A stretch of 64,000 nucleotides of DNA, from assembly GCF_000820005.1 (NCBI RefSeq), contig NZ_CDBL01000039.1:36045-100044 (forward strand). The letters are read 5' to 3'. Positions within the stretch are counted from its first letter, which is position 1, and each line of letters starts with the position of its first letter. This stretch comes from Aeromonas piscicola (GTDB taxonomy: Bacteria; Pseudomonadota; Gammaproteobacteria; Enterobacterales; Aeromonadaceae). A program made the position numbers and the translations under genes. Below the pieces are notes generated by a model. That model was not told the origin of the DNA. It worked only from the letters and a program-made list of their open reading frames with translations, and ran no database searches. Positions 33,539-43,447 of this stretch are shown in pieces.

Positions 33539-35315
33539 TCTTCTTAGCCTCGTCTTGTTTCTCACCCTCGGAACCGTATACGCGTTTTGCCGGTTGGGAT
33601 TTAGTGATCTTCACATCGGAGTAATCGATGGTCGGGGCGCCTTCCTGGTTGTAGAAGGAGAGGGAGTGCTTGAGGTAGTTCACGTCATCCCGCTCTTCAT
33701 AACCGTCCAGACGCTGGTGGGAACCGCGGGACTCTTTCCGGTTGATGGCGGAATGCGCCATGGCTTCGGCTACGTCCAGCATGTAGCCCAGTTCGATGGC
33801 GTACAGCAGATCCGTGTTGAAGACAGAGGACTTGTCGTTGATCTTGACCTTCTTGTAACGGGCCTTCAGCTCATTGATCTTGTCGATGGTGCCTTGCATC
33901 AGCTCTTCGGTACGGTAGATACCGACACCGGCTTCCATGGACATGCCCAACTCGTTGCGGATGTCGGCCGGGTTTTCAGTACCGTCTATGTCCATCAGCG
34001 AGAGGTGTTGCTTGATCAACTGCTCGGCCTTGGCGGCCAGTGCTTGGGTGTCGCCGTGTGCCTGGGTCTTGGCGAATTCACCGGCGTGCTCGCCCGCTAC
34101 CTTGCCGAATACCACTATCTCGGACAGGGAGTTGGAGCCCAGACGGTTGGCACCGTGCAGACCGACGGAGGCACACTCGCCCAGGGCGTAGAGGCCAGGC
34201 ATGCGGGTCGCGCACTGACCGTTGGTCTCGATACCACCCATGGTGTAGTGGGCGGTCGGACGTACCGGGATCGGTTCCTTGACCGGATCCACACCCACGT
34301 AGGCCTTGGCCAGTTCGCAGATGAAGGGCAGACGCTCTTTCAGGTACTTCTCGCCGAGGTGGCGCAGGTCGAGGTGAACCACGTCGCCCATCGGGCCCTG
34401 GATCACGCGGCCTTTCTGCTGCTCTTGCCAGAATGCCTGGGAGAGACGGTCACGGGGACCCAGCTCCATGTGCTTGTTCTTTGGCTGGCCGACCGGTGTT
34501 TCCGGGCCCAGGCCATAGTCTTGCAGGTAGCGGTAACCATCCTTGTTGACCAGGATACCGCCTTCACCACGACAACCTTCGGTCATCAGTATGCCGGTGC
34601 CCGGCAGGCCGGTCGGGTGATACTGAACGAACTCCATGTCGCGCAGCGGCACGCCGTGGCGGTAGGCCAGTGCCATGCCGTCACCTGTGACTATGCCACC
34701 GTTGGTGTTGTAGCGGTAAACGCGACCGGCGCCACCTGTGGCCAGAATGACGGACTTGGCCTGGATGAAGCGGGAAACACCGTTCTGGATATCGAAGGTC
34801 AGCACGCCCTGCACGCGACCGTCGTCCACGATCAAGTCCATGCAGAAGTGCTCATCGAAGCGCTTGATGGTCGGATATTTGATGGAGGTCTGGAACAGGG
34901 TGTGCAGAATGTGGAAACCGGACTTGTCTGCCGCGAACCAGGTCCGCGGGATCTTCATCCCGCCGAAACGACGCACGTTGGCCTTGCCGTCCGGCTTGCG
35001 GCTCCAGGGGCAACCCCAGTGCTCCAGCTGGATCATCTCGTTGGTGGCATTGTTGACGAAGTAGTCGACCACGTCCTGCTCACACAACCAGTCGCCACCG
35101 GATACGGTGTCGTTGAAGTGGTTTTCGAGGGAGTCATCATCACGGACAACACCGGCGGCACCGCCTTCTGCGGCCACTGTGTGGCTGCGCATCGGGTAGA
35201 CTTTGGAGATCAGGGCGATGTCCAGATCCGGGTGTGCTTCTGCTATGGCGATTGCGGCACGCAGGCCACCACCACCGGCACCGATGATGGCGACATCGGT
35301 CTTGATAATATCCAC
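33531..35315 (-). CDS. frdA: Fumarate reductase flavoprotein subunit
   Basis: The protein has 594 residues with GTG start at 35315 ([12 protein letters not shown]), chosen because AAGGAGG sits five bases ahead of it; an in-frame ATG at 35348 lies upstream of that site. The FAD motif is [17 protein letters not shown]. The covalent FAD-linked His is His45 in [10 protein letters not shown]. The active-site segments [21 protein letters not shown] and [10 protein letters not shown] are intact. It reduces fumarate as terminal electron acceptor without oxygen. FNR-like sites upstream fit anaerobic induction. Confidence 0.96.
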   Translation of the reverse strand: MDIIKTDVAIIGAGGGGLRAAIAIAEAHPDLDIALISKVYPMRSHTVAAEGGAAGVVRDDDSLENHFNDTVSGGDWLCEQDVVDYFVNNATNEMIQLEHWGCPWSRKPDGKANVRRFGGMKIPRTWFAADKSGFHILHTLFQTSIKYPTIKRFDEHFCMDLIVDDGRVQGVLTFDIQNGVSRFIQAKSVILATGGAGRVYRYNTNGGIVTGDGMALAYRHGVPLRDMEFVQYHPTGLPGTGILMTEGCRGEGGILVNKDGYRYLQDYGLGPETPVGQPKNKHMELGPRDRLSQAFWQEQQKGRVIQGPMGDVVHLDLRHLGEKYLKERLPFICELAKAYVGVDPVKEPIPVRPTAHYTMGGIETNGQCATRMPGLYALGECASVGLHGANRLGSNSLSEIVVFGKVAGEHAGEFAKTQAHGDTQALAAKAEQLIKQHLSLMDIDGTENPADIRNELGMSMEAGVGIYRTEELMQGTIDKINELKARYKKVKINDKSSVFNTDLLYAIELGYMLDVAEAMAHSAINRKESRGSHQRLDGYEERDDVNYLKHSLSFYNQEGAPTIDYSDVKITKSQPAKRVYGSEGEKQDEAKKNG

Positions 35316-35376
35316 ATCTGCCTCCTTAGGGATAGATTTGCTGGGCACGATTTTGCTCTATGAAAAAAATTCAGGC

Positions 35377-35390
35377 TTGATGCAAGTCAA
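35377..35390 (-). promoter_or_regulatory. FNR-like site 1 upstream of frdA
   Basis: TTGATGCAAGTCAA matches the FNR consensus TTGAT-N4-ATCAA at nine of ten positions. Its centre is about 69 bases before the GTG start, a place compatible with activation of frd. Confidence 0.7.
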
Positions 35391-35417
35391 ACTGGTTTGT
35401 TTTAGTGCTTGGCAATG

Positions 35418-35431
35418 GTGACTTTTATCAA
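35418..35431 (-). promoter_or_regulatory. FNR-like site 2 upstream of frdA
   Basis: On the minus strand TTGATAAAAGTCAC matches eight of ten FNR consensus positions, 41 bases upstream of site 1. It is weaker and could be a partial or accessory site. Confidence 0.4.
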
Positions 35432-35793
35432 AATCACCCCATTCCCTGGATGAAAACGCCGTAATTATCGCCATCCTTCAGTTATCGGTATCAGCCGCTG
35501 TCATTGCTATGGTTATTTTAAGCTCAGGATTATACGTAGTTTTCTTTCAAAAAAATGAGAAACACCTCTCTTTTTAGGTATTACCCATAAAGTTTTTAAG
35601 TTTTTTATCAAAAATATTTAATAAGAATTATTCACGGATTGGCTAATGGCGCTGGTAGGTTCAAAAAACTAATCCGAATGTCGGTCTTGATGCGTTGCTT
35701 TATGACGAGATACCGCTTCGTATGAGAATTTCCATCCCCATAGTCCCGATCGTTGATGTGGTAATAACTATTGAAACAAAAGCATTTTTTCAT

Positions 35794-35820
35794 AAAAAAA
35801 GGGGCCTGTGTGGCCCCTTT
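35794..35820 (-). terminator. Terminator of the dCache MCP gene
   Basis: A-run, GGGGCC, TGTGT loop, GGCCCC, TTT. On the minus strand the stem is followed by seven T. It lies just past the MCP stop codon. Confidence 0.85.
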
Positions 35821-35832
35821 GATTTGCGTCGT

Positions 35833-37710
35833 TCAGATGCGGAACATGCCGACCTGAGTGCTCAGTTCACCTGAAATATTTTTAAGTTGTTCAGACAGAT
35901 GGCGAGAACTGTCGGCATCCACCGCCAGTTCGTCCGACACATCCTTGACCGCCTGGATGTTGCGGCTGACCTCGTCGGTCACGGCGCGCTGCTCCTCGGC
36001 TGCGCTGGAGATCTGGGTGGCCATGTCGGAGATCTGGTTGATGGAGGCGGTGATCTGCTCCAGCGCCTGTGTGGCATCGTTTGCATCTTCCACGCTGTTC
36101 TGGGCCAGCAGCTGGCCTTCGTGCATGGTGCTGACGGCGCCCTGGGTGTTGCGTTGCAGTGTCTCTATCATGCTGCGGATCTCGACGGTGGAGCTGTGGG
36201 TACGTTGTGACAGTACCCGCACCTCGTCGGCCACCACGGCAAAGCCACGACCCTGCTCACCGGCCCGCGCCGCCTCGATGGCGGCGTTCAGTGCCAGCAG
36301 GTTGGTTTGCTCGGCTATGCCCTGGATGGTGGAGAGTATGGTGTTGATCTCCTGCGCATTCTTCTCCAGCTCCTGAATGATGCCGGAGGCCTGTTTGACC
36401 TGGGTGGCGAGATCCGTGATGGAGCGCTGGTTGCGGGCTATGACCTGCTTGCCATGATCACAGCTGCTGGAGGAGCTGCGGGCCGCATCAGCGGTCTGTT
36501 CGGCGTTGCTGGCCACTTCCACTGCGGTGGCGGACATCTCGTGCACTGCGGTGGCGATCTGGGAGATCTCGTTCTGTTGACGCGCCAGACCCTGGCTGGA
36601 TTTCTCCGCCATGTTGTGGGAGGACTTGGCCTGCTGGTTCAGCTGGCCGGAAGAGTTGGAGATATCCTGCACCATCACATGGATGCGATCGATGAAGGTG
36701 TTGACGTGCTTGGCCACGACCCCCACCTCGTCTTCACGCTCGATCTTGACGCGGCGAGTCAGGTCACCGTTGCCGCGAGAGAGGTCGGCGATGGCCTCCC
36801 CCAGAGTTTTCAGCGGGGCCAGGGAGCCGTTGATGGCCACATAGGAGAAGCCGGCCACGATGAGAATGGTCAGCAGGCCCTGCAGCAGGGCGGAGGTGAC
36901 CATGCGCGACACGGACTGATAGGCAACCGCTTGATCCACCACTATGCCGAAATACCAGTTGGTATTGGGGATTTCAGTCAGGTCGAACACGCTGAGTTTG
37001 CCGCTGATCTCCATCTCGGAGATGGTGTTGTCATGGGCCAGTTCGTTGACCTTGGCGGCGGTCAGATCCGGGGAGATGGCGGTGGCTTGTTTGAGGGTCA
37101 GCCCCTTGTCCGGGTGGGCTATGATGGTGCCATTGCTGTCCACCAGGATGGCGTAGGTGCCCTCCGAGTTAATGGCCAGCACATCGCTTACCAGCGCATC
37201 GATGGAGACGTCACCGGCGATCACCCCCTGAGTATTGCCGCGGGTGAACGGCTCGGCGATGGTGATGATGAGCTGACCCGTGGTGATGTCGGCATAGGGT
37301 GCCGTCACCACCATCTTGCCTGCCGCACTGGCATCCTTGTACCAGGGACGCTGACGGGGGTCATAACCGGCCGGCAGATCGGTCGGCTTGCTCTGGATCA
37401 TCTTGCCATCTTTCGTGCCCACATAGACCAGATCGAAGTTGCCGGCGTTCATGGCCTGGGCCAGATGGCTGATGGGTTCATCCTCCTTGGTGAAGGCCTC
37501 CTTGGTGGAGGTGACCATGCTGATCCGGGCGTCCAGCCAGCGGGAGATGCCCTTCACATTGGCAACCGAGCTGTCGTCGATGAAACTCCAGATCAGGCGT
37601 TGGGTTTCGCTTCTCAGTTGGGAGGTGTTGTACCAGACCTGCATGCCTGTGATGACCAGGATAATGACCCCGATGGCGAGGACAAGCTTGTTCTTGATGG
37701 ATAAGTTCAT
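35833..37710 (-). CDS. Methyl-accepting chemotaxis protein with dCache sensor
   Basis: This 625-residue chemoreceptor has transmembrane helices at about 8-30 and 275-297 and a periplasmic dCache domain with [33 protein letters not shown], the usual ligand-pocket region. A HAMP domain follows (about 298-350), then a signalling hairpin with the strictly conserved tip [32 protein letters not shown]. It senses an extracellular nutrient or amino acid and controls CheA; the ligand is unknown. A sigma-28-type promoter lies upstream. Confidence 0.93.
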   Translation of the reverse strand: MNLSIKNKLVLAIGVIILVITGMQVWYNTSQLRSETQRLIWSFIDDSSVANVKGISRWLDARISMVTSTKEAFTKEDEPISHLAQAMNAGNFDLVYVGTKDGKMIQSKPTDLPAGYDPRQRPWYKDASAAGKMVVTAPYADITTGQLIITIAEPFTRGNTQGVIAGDVSIDALVSDVLAINSEGTYAILVDSNGTIIAHPDKGLTLKQATAISPDLTAAKVNELAHDNTISEMEISGKLSVFDLTEIPNTNWYFGIVVDQAVAYQSVSRMVTSALLQGLLTILIVAGFSYVAINGSLAPLKTLGEAIADLSRGNGDLTRRVKIEREDEVGVVAKHVNTFIDRIHVMVQDISNSSGQLNQQAKSSHNMAEKSSQGLARQQNEISQIATAVHEMSATAVEVASNAEQTADAARSSSSSCDHGKQVIARNQRSITDLATQVKQASGIIQELEKNAQEINTILSTIQGIAEQTNLLALNAAIEAARAGEQGRGFAVVADEVRVLSQRTHSSTVEIRSMIETLQRNTQGAVSTMHEGQLLAQNSVEDANDATQALEQITASINQISDMATQISSAAEEQRAVTDEVSRNIQAVKDVSDELAVDADSSRHLSEQLKNISGELSTQVGMFRI

Positions 37711-37769
37711 ATTTACATCCTTGTGAGCGTCAGTCTGCGATGTGTCGTTTTATTGTTATGAGCCAACTG

Positions 37770-37796
37770 TTATCGGCCAAAGTAGAACTTTTTGTA
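37770..37796 (-). promoter_or_regulatory. Sigma-28 (FliA)-type promoter of the MCP gene
   Basis: On the minus strand the -10 element GCCGATAA is a perfect match to the FliA consensus. TACA lies upstream at the -35 position with the usual 15-base spacing. It sits about 60 bases before the MCP start and ties the receptor to flagellar gene timing. Confidence 0.7.
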
Positions 37797-37866
37797 TCCC
37801 GGTGCGCACTTAAATTTATAGCCTAAATCAGCGTTTATCGATCTCCTGCCGAAATAGTGAGTCCGA

Positions 37867-38553
37867 TCAGGCCGGAGGAAGGAAGCGGTCCGGCCGGTTG
37901 GTAAATATCCCGTCCACCCCTATGGCGACCAGTGCCGTCAGGTCGGCCGTGTGATCGACCGTATAGACCAGTACCTTCAATCCCCGTCGGTGGGCATCCA
38001 TGACCAGCGCTGCGTCGACAAAGTCCACGTCGCAGTTGAGCGACCAGGCTCCTAGCTCGGCCGCAAACGCGGCCAAGGTGAACGGTATGGTGGCGGTCAA
38101 GGCTCCCAGCCGGATCTCGGGTCGCAATGCGGCAAAGCGGGCCAGCTCAGGATGGTGGAAGGAGGAGACGACCCAGTGCGCTGGCGCGAAGCCGAGCTGT
38201 GCCTCGGCGCGCCGGGTCAGCCGGGCCACCTCGTCGGCTGTGTGTGCCCCTTTCAGCTCGATATGCAGCTCGGCCTTGCCAGCGATAGCTTCCATCACCT
38301 GCCACAGGGTTGGGATGGGTTCTCCTTCCCCCGCATCAAGTCCCGCCAGATAGGCACGGGATTGCGTCGTCAGTACGCCGCCGCCGTTCGTGCAACGCTC
38401 CAGTCGCCGGTCGTGGAATACCCACAATTCGCCGTCAGCTTGCTGTACGTCTATCTCTATGGCTTGGGCCCCCAGTGCCAGCGCCAGCCGGATGGCCTTG
38501 AGGGTATTTTCCGGCGCCAGCCCGCTGGCTCCGCGATGGGCGATGATCTGCAT
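37867..38553 (-). CDS. ugpQ: Glycerophosphodiester phosphodiesterase
   Basis: This 228-residue cytoplasmic TIM-barrel enzyme, with no signal peptide, is UgpQ-like rather than GlpQ-like. It hydrolyses glycerophosphodiesters to glycerol-3-phosphate and an alcohol. Catalytic motifs are IIAHRGASGLAPENT, IEIDVQQADGELWVFHDRRLERCT and HIELKG. It lies 24 bases downstream of the large mechanosensitive channel gene on the same strand and probably shares its transcript. Confidence 0.9.
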   Translation of the reverse strand: MQIIAHRGASGLAPENTLKAIRLALALGAQAIEIDVQQADGELWVFHDRRLERCTNGGGVLTTQSRAYLAGLDAGEGEPIPTLWQVMEAIAGKAELHIELKGAHTADEVARLTRRAEAQLGFAPAHWVVSSFHHPELARFAALRPEIRLGALTATIPFTLAAFAAELGAWSLNCDVDFVDAALVMDAHRRGLKVLVYTVDHTADLTALVAIGVDGIFTNRPDRFLPPA

Positions 38554-38577
38554 GATATGGCTCCTGTTGCGCCGCGA

Positions 38578-41500
38578 TCAGGCGCGGCTCAGTCGAATGT
38601 CGATCTGCTGGTGCGGCAGCCCCAGCCCTTGTTGTTGCAGCTTCTCCAGCACCAGCGAGTGCACCTCGTGGGTGATGGGCATGCGGTGATCCATGCTGTT
38701 CACATAGAGCCGGATCTCGTAGATCAGCGCAGAGTCGGTAAATTCGATCAGGAATACCTCGGGGGAGGGGGTCTCCAGTACCAGGGTGGAGGCTCTGATC
38801 GACTCTTCCAGAATGGTCTGTATTTTTCTGGGCTCCTGGGTCAGGCCGATGCGGATGCGCAGCCGTACCCGGGTGATGGCATCGGACAACGACCAGTTGA
38901 TGAACTGCTCGGTGATGAAGGCCTTGTTGGGGACGATGATCTCCTTGCGATCCCAATCCACTATGGTGGTGGCGCGGGTCTTGATCTTGGTCACCGTGCC
39001 GGTCAGCTCGCGGATGGTGACGGTATCGCCGAGCCGGATCGGTTTTTCGAACAATATGATGAGACCCGAGACGAAGTTGGCGAAGATCTCCTGCAGGCCG
39101 AAACCCAGGCCGAGAGAGAGCGCCGCCACCATCCACTGCGCCTTGGACCAGTCGATGCCGAGGATGGAGAAACCGCTCAGCGCCCCCACCACCAGCACTA
39201 TGTATTTGGTGACCGTGGTGATGGCAAAGCCGGTGCCGGGGGAGAGGCTCAGGTGCTGGAGCAGGGTCAGCTCCATCAGGCCCGGCAGGTTGCGGGCGGT
39301 GACCACGGTCAGGATGAAGGCAAAGGCCGTCAGCATCAGATCCTGCAAGGTAATGGCGGAGAGCTGCTCTATGCCGCCAATCTTGCTGGTGACCTGCCAC
39401 ACCTCGATACTGCGCAGGAAGCTGAACGCCGAGTTGAGTTCGGACCACTGCACCACCACCAGCATGGTGAAGCCCAGCATCAGCAGGGTGCGCACCAGCC
39501 CCAGCGACTGGGCGCTGATGGTATCCAGATCCAGCTCGGTATCTTCCACCACGTCCGGTATCTCCGAGCTGAGCTCGTCGTTGCCCTCTTCCCGGCCGCG
39601 TTGGGCCAGTATCTCGGCCCGTTTGCTCTTGGCCCGATCGAAGGCGAGACGGCGGCGCTGGATCAGCATCCAGCGATGGGCCAGATAGTAGATGAGCAGG
39701 CAGCCCAGCCCCATCAGCAGGCTGAGCTCCAGCTGGCGCAGCAGGATGCGGGACGTGTAGAAGTAGCCGAGCAGGGAGCCGATCACCGCCAGCAGGGGTG
39801 CCAGCATCAGGCTGTTCCAGATGAAGTGGTGCAGCAAATGGGGCTTGCTCATGTCGGCCTGACCCCAGGTGAGCGGCAGCCGCTCCCGGTTGAGGCGGGC
39901 AAAGAACAGCAGCAGCCAGAGGGCGCCGACGATGAAGGCCATCCGGCCGAGGGAGTCGTAGAAGGCGTGCTCCTGATAGCTGTTGGCCATCCCCTGCACG
40001 AAGAAGCTCGGGATGATCACCAGCAGCAGGGTGCGAAACTGGCTCCACACCTTCTGTACCCGCTCCTTCTGCCAGCGAAAATGCAGGATCAGGATCCCTT
40101 TCTCCAGGGTCAGGTGACGCGCCATCAAGAGTGCCAGCAGCAGGAACCAGATCTCGCCGAGGCCGCGGGCCACCGCCACCGCGAACGGATATTGCCAAGC
40201 GCCGTCGAGCAGGCCGCGCACCATCAGCACCATGGCGGGCAAGGGCAGGGAGGCGAGCAGGGAGCGCATCAGCAGCCGGCTGGTGAGGCTGAACTTGTCC
40301 TGGGTCACCTTGCCGATGCGGGGCGCTATGTGCTGGCTGTATTGAGTCAGATGGCGAGCGAGCTTGAACCAGCACCAGGCCAGCACCAGGATGCCGATAC
40401 CGGCGAAGGTGAGGGTGATGGGGTTGTTTTCGGCGATGGCCTGGGGCAGTTGCAGCCAGTTGATCGGGTTGAGGGCGAGACCGAGGGCTGCTGGCACCCC
40501 GAGCAGCACGGCCGGGGTGAGTGGACGCACGTCCGGCATCCAGAACAGGTGGCTGGCGCTGAGATCGCGGATCTCGTCGATCTTGCTGTTCTGGCGGCTG
40601 TAGAGCAGCTTGAGCCGGGTCTGTTCCTGGATCAGGCTGTCGGAGGCGTCGTTGAGGCGGGTCAGCAGCTGCCGCCTGGCCTTGAGCAGGTTGTCGAGCA
40701 CCGCCTGCTGGGAGCGGTCGAGGGCCACCTCGTCGGTGGCCATCAGCTGCTCGCGCATCTGGCGCGGATCCTTGAGCGCGTCCTGCTCCGTCTCGTACTG
40801 GTACTTGGCCATGCGCGCGTTGACGATGGCGGATTCCAGCTTGTCGAGCGGGAAGTAGGCCGGCAGATCGGAGAGTTTGCTGCGCAGGTTCTCGCCGTAG
40901 GCATTGCTGATCTGCAGCCATTCCAATTGCTCCCGCACCGAGTTGACCAGATCGTTCAGGGCCGAGAGGTTCTTGTCGATGGCCCTCTGATCGTCCTGCA
41001 CCCGCTCTATCTGATCCTCCAGCGCGCCGAGCTGGATGGAGAGCGCCTGGTTCTGCTGTTGCTGTTCCAGCAGCAGCGGCATGTCGGAGGTGAGTTGCTT
41101 GCGCAGCCGTTCGCTCTCCGCCAGCGCCAGCTCCGTCTTCTCCCGTCGCAGCTGGTTTTGCTGGTTGAGCAGGCTGGTCTGCCACTCGTCCTCGTCCGTG
41201 ATGGCGAGGTTGAGCTCCTGCAACTTCAGCTTGCCGAGATCGTTGCGCTGCTGGGAGGAGAGCTGCTCCAGCTCCAGCATCTGGATCCGGTCGGAGAGGC
41301 TCTGCTCCTTGAGGCGGGTGACCAGCTGCTGGGCCTCCTGCTGGCGGTCTGATTCGCTGCTGAAGCTGAGCCGGTCGAGCAGGGTACGGGTCTGCTGCAA
41401 CTGCTTGCGCAGCTCGTCGACCCGCAGATGATACTCCTGGCCCGTGCTCTCGAGCTGGTTGAGGCTGTCCATCACAGCCTGGCGCTCCTTGCGCAGGTTG

Positions 41501-41859
41501 AGCTGGCGGTTGCTGCTCAGGCCTATGGCCTGGCGCAGCGCCTCCTCCTTCAGAGAGGAGAGCGGCAGGCGAGACTGGGGCTGATAGTTGTGCAGGCTCT
41601 CCTTGAGGCGGGCCGACTCCTTGGGGTAGTCGATGAGGATCTGCTGATAGGCCTTGCCCTGCTCGCGATAGCGCTGGGCCTCCCGGGCAAATTGCAGCGC
41701 CTGCTGATAACTTTCCCGCAACTTCTGGTTTTCCGGGGTGTCGGTCTTGGGCACGCTTTGCAGCAGCTCCTCCACTTGGGTGATGGCGTCATTGGCCTGA
41801 GCGAATGCGGGGAAGAGACAGAGGGAGAGCAGCAGCAGGGAGAGCAGGCGTTGCAACAT
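38578..41859 (-). CDS. Large mechanosensitive channel of the MscK/MscM type
   Basis: This 1093-residue protein has a signal peptide, then a periplasmic coiled-coil-rich region (about residues 25-470, full of Gln/Leu heptads). Multiple transmembrane helices follow (about 480-800), and the C-terminal MscS-like core has the pore-lining segment LGLGFGLQEIFANFVSGLIILFEKP and the beta domain DTVTIRELTGTVTKIKTRATTI. It opens on membrane tension to release solutes in osmotic downshock. The length fits E. coli YjeP (MscM, 1107) as well as MscK (1120), and I cannot decide between them. Confidence 0.92.
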   Translation of the reverse strand: MLQRLLSLLLLSLCLFPAFAQANDAITQVEELLQSVPKTDTPENQKLRESYQQALQFAREAQRYREQGKAYQQILIDYPKESARLKESLHNYQPQSRLPLSSLKEEALRQAIGLSSNRQLNLRKERQAVMDSLNQLESTGQEYHLRVDELRKQLQQTRTLLDRLSFSSESDRQQEAQQLVTRLKEQSLSDRIQMLELEQLSSQQRNDLGKLKLQELNLAITDEDEWQTSLLNQQNQLRREKTELALAESERLRKQLTSDMPLLLEQQQQNQALSIQLGALEDQIERVQDDQRAIDKNLSALNDLVNSVREQLEWLQISNAYGENLRSKLSDLPAYFPLDKLESAIVNARMAKYQYETEQDALKDPRQMREQLMATDEVALDRSQQAVLDNLLKARRQLLTRLNDASDSLIQEQTRLKLLYSRQNSKIDEIRDLSASHLFWMPDVRPLTPAVLLGVPAALGLALNPINWLQLPQAIAENNPITLTFAGIGILVLAWCWFKLARHLTQYSQHIAPRIGKVTQDKFSLTSRLLMRSLLASLPLPAMVLMVRGLLDGAWQYPFAVAVARGLGEIWFLLLALLMARHLTLEKGILILHFRWQKERVQKVWSQFRTLLLVIIPSFFVQGMANSYQEHAFYDSLGRMAFIVGALWLLLFFARLNRERLPLTWGQADMSKPHLLHHFIWNSLMLAPLLAVIGSLLGYFYTSRILLRQLELSLLMGLGCLLIYYLAHRWMLIQRRRLAFDRAKSKRAEILAQRGREEGNDELSSEIPDVVEDTELDLDTISAQSLGLVRTLLMLGFTMLVVVQWSELNSAFSFLRSIEVWQVTSKIGGIEQLSAITLQDLMLTAFAFILTVVTARNLPGLMELTLLQHLSLSPGTGFAITTVTKYIVLVVGALSGFSILGIDWSKAQWMVAALSLGLGFGLQEIFANFVSGLIILFEKPIRLGDTVTIRELTGTVTKIKTRATTIVDWDRKEIIVPNKAFITEQFINWSLSDAITRVRLRIRIGLTQEPRKIQTILEESIRASTLVLETPSPEVFLIEFTDSALIYEIRLYVNSMDHRMPITHEVHSLVLEKLQQQGLGLPHQQIDIRLSRA

Positions 41860-42014
41860 GGCGCACGTTTCCGTTCATGAGAGGTCGCCCTAGCCTAAAG
41901 CAGGGGCCGAGGCGGGTAAAGTTTTCCATATTAATGATTTGTAACATAAATAACGGGCGCTTCGGACCTTGTTTGGCTATTATTCCGGCCGTTTTCCCCT
42001 CCTTAGAGCATCTT

Positions 42015-43349
42015 ATGTCAGCAGTCGATCTGGGCACGGCCCCCCTTTCCCGCCTGTTTTGGCGCTACGTCACGCCGACCGTGGCCGCCATGCTGGTCAC
42101 CGGTATCTATGTCACCATAGACGGCATCTTCGTCGGCCATATCCTGGGCCAGGACGGGCTGGCGGGCATGATGCTGGCGTATCCCATCTGCGCCGTGCTC
42201 TATGCGGTGGGGGCGCTGATCGGCATGGGATCCTCGTCGCTCGCCTCCTTCTACCTCGGCAAGGGGGAGCAGGCGAAGGCGCGGCACATAGTCGGCAATG
42301 CGCTGGTGATGGTGCTGCTCGCTTCGGCCGTGCTTGCCTTTATCGGCATCAATTATGGGGATGAGATGCTGGCCTGGATGGGGGCCGAGGGGCTCATATT
42401 CGACGCAGGACTCGCCTATCTGCAGTGGTACGCCTGGCTCGGGGTGTTTGCCGTGCTCTCCATGGCATTTACCGCCCTGCTGCGCAATGACGGTCGACCC
42501 GGTCTCGCCACCTGGATCCTGGTCGGCGGCGGCGTGCTCAACGTGCTGCTCGACTATCTGCTGATGGCGGTCGTCCCCTGGGGCCTCGCGGGGGCGGCCA
42601 TCGCCACCATGCTCTCCCAGGCGGTGACCGGCGGCCTCTGTCTGTGGCACTTCTTCACCCCGCGCAGCCAGTTGCGCATTCGCTGGGATACGCTGGTACC
42701 GGACTGGCGACTGATGCGCGAGACGCTGCGGCTCGGGGTATCGAGCTTTCTGATGTACCTCTACCTGTCGGTGGTGCTGGCGCTGCACAACAAGGCGTTG
42801 CTGGCGGTGGGTACCTCGCTGCACGTGGCCGCCTATGGCGTCATCAGCTACAGCGAGGCCTTCTTCTATCTCATCTTCGAGGGGATCGCCATGGGTATAC
42901 AGCCCATCGCCAGCTTCAACGCGGGGGCGGGCAACTGGCAACGGGTGTTGCGGGTGCGCAACCTGGCGCTGGGGGTCACCCTGCTGGTGGCGCTGTGCGG
43001 CATGATCCCGCTCTATCTGTGGCCGGAAGGGGTCGTCTATCTGTTTGCCGGCGACAACGCGGCCCTCTTGCCGGTGGCGAGCCTCGGCATCTGGCTCTAC
43101 TTCTGGGGCCTGCCGATGGAAGGACTGTTGCTGGTGGGCGCCACCTACTTCCAGGCGATCAACCGGGCCCGCATCGCCTCCCTGCTCACCGGCGGCAAGC
43201 TGGTGCTGATCGGCGGTTTCTTGTGGGGCTTCTCCTCCCTGTGGGGGGTGGCCGGGGTCTGGCTGGCGTTGCCGACTTGCAGCACTGTGCTGGTGCTGGT
43301 GATGTGGTGGGCCATGCGCAAGGAGGCCGGCCTGCACGCCGCAGTTTGA
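42015..43349 (+). CDS. MATE family efflux transporter
   Basis: This 444-residue membrane protein has twelve predicted helices and the MATE-family pattern, with N-terminal PTVAAMLVTGIYVTIDGIFVG and repeats between the two halves (YGVISYSEAFFYLIFEGIAMGIQPIASFNAGAGN in the second). It exports cationic drugs or toxins against a sodium or proton gradient. The ATG at 42015 (MSAVDLGTAPLSRLFW) is the natural start; the frame extends upstream without family support. Confidence 0.9.
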   Translation: MSAVDLGTAPLSRLFWRYVTPTVAAMLVTGIYVTIDGIFVGHILGQDGLAGMMLAYPICAVLYAVGALIGMGSSSLASFYLGKGEQAKARHIVGNALVMVLLASAVLAFIGINYGDEMLAWMGAEGLIFDAGLAYLQWYAWLGVFAVLSMAFTALLRNDGRPGLATWILVGGGVLNVLLDYLLMAVVPWGLAGAAIATMLSQAVTGGLCLWHFFTPRSQLRIRWDTLVPDWRLMRETLRLGVSSFLMYLYLSVVLALHNKALLAVGTSLHVAAYGVISYSEAFFYLIFEGIAMGIQPIASFNAGAGNWQRVLRVRNLALGVTLLVALCGMIPLYLWPEGVVYLFAGDNAALLPVASLGIWLYFWGLPMEGLLLVGATYFQAINRARIASLLTGGKLVLIGGFLWGFSSLWGVAGVWLALPTCSTVLVLVMWWAMRKEAGLHAAV

Positions 43350-43367
43350 TATGCCGTCATCCGTCCA

Positions 43368-43396
43368 TAAAAAAGGCAGCCCAGGCTGCCTTTTTC
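43368..43396. terminator. Bidirectional terminator between MATE and M23 genes
   Basis: AAAAAAGGCAGCCC AGGCTGCCTTTTT, with A and T runs, lies between convergent genes. Confidence 0.85.
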
Positions 43397-43447
43397 GTTT
43401 TATCCGCCTGCTCATCACAGCAGATGGACTGGATTGGCTGTCTCGAG

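Larger units (their letters stand above)
35316..35793. other. Long AT-rich intergenic region upstream of frdA
   Basis: About 480 bases lie between frdA and the MCP terminator. The part next to frdA holds FNR-like sites. The rest (35432-35793) is AT-rich, has no convincing frame, tRNA or repeat, and may be a decayed gene space. In E. coli epmA sits next to frdA; no trace of it is visible here. Confidence 0.5.

Noticed and set aside
33555..35363. A 602-residue open frame on the plus strand opposite frdA
   Set aside because: It is the antisense shadow of frdA, whose minus-strand product is unmistakable. The frame has no recognisable domain and exists because of high-GC codon bias.
38152..41352. 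A 1066-residue plus-strand frame opposite the mechanosensitive channel gene
   Set aside because: The composition (His/Gln/Leu-rich) is typical of an antisense frame. The minus-strand protein has a signal peptide and MscS-type pore segments.
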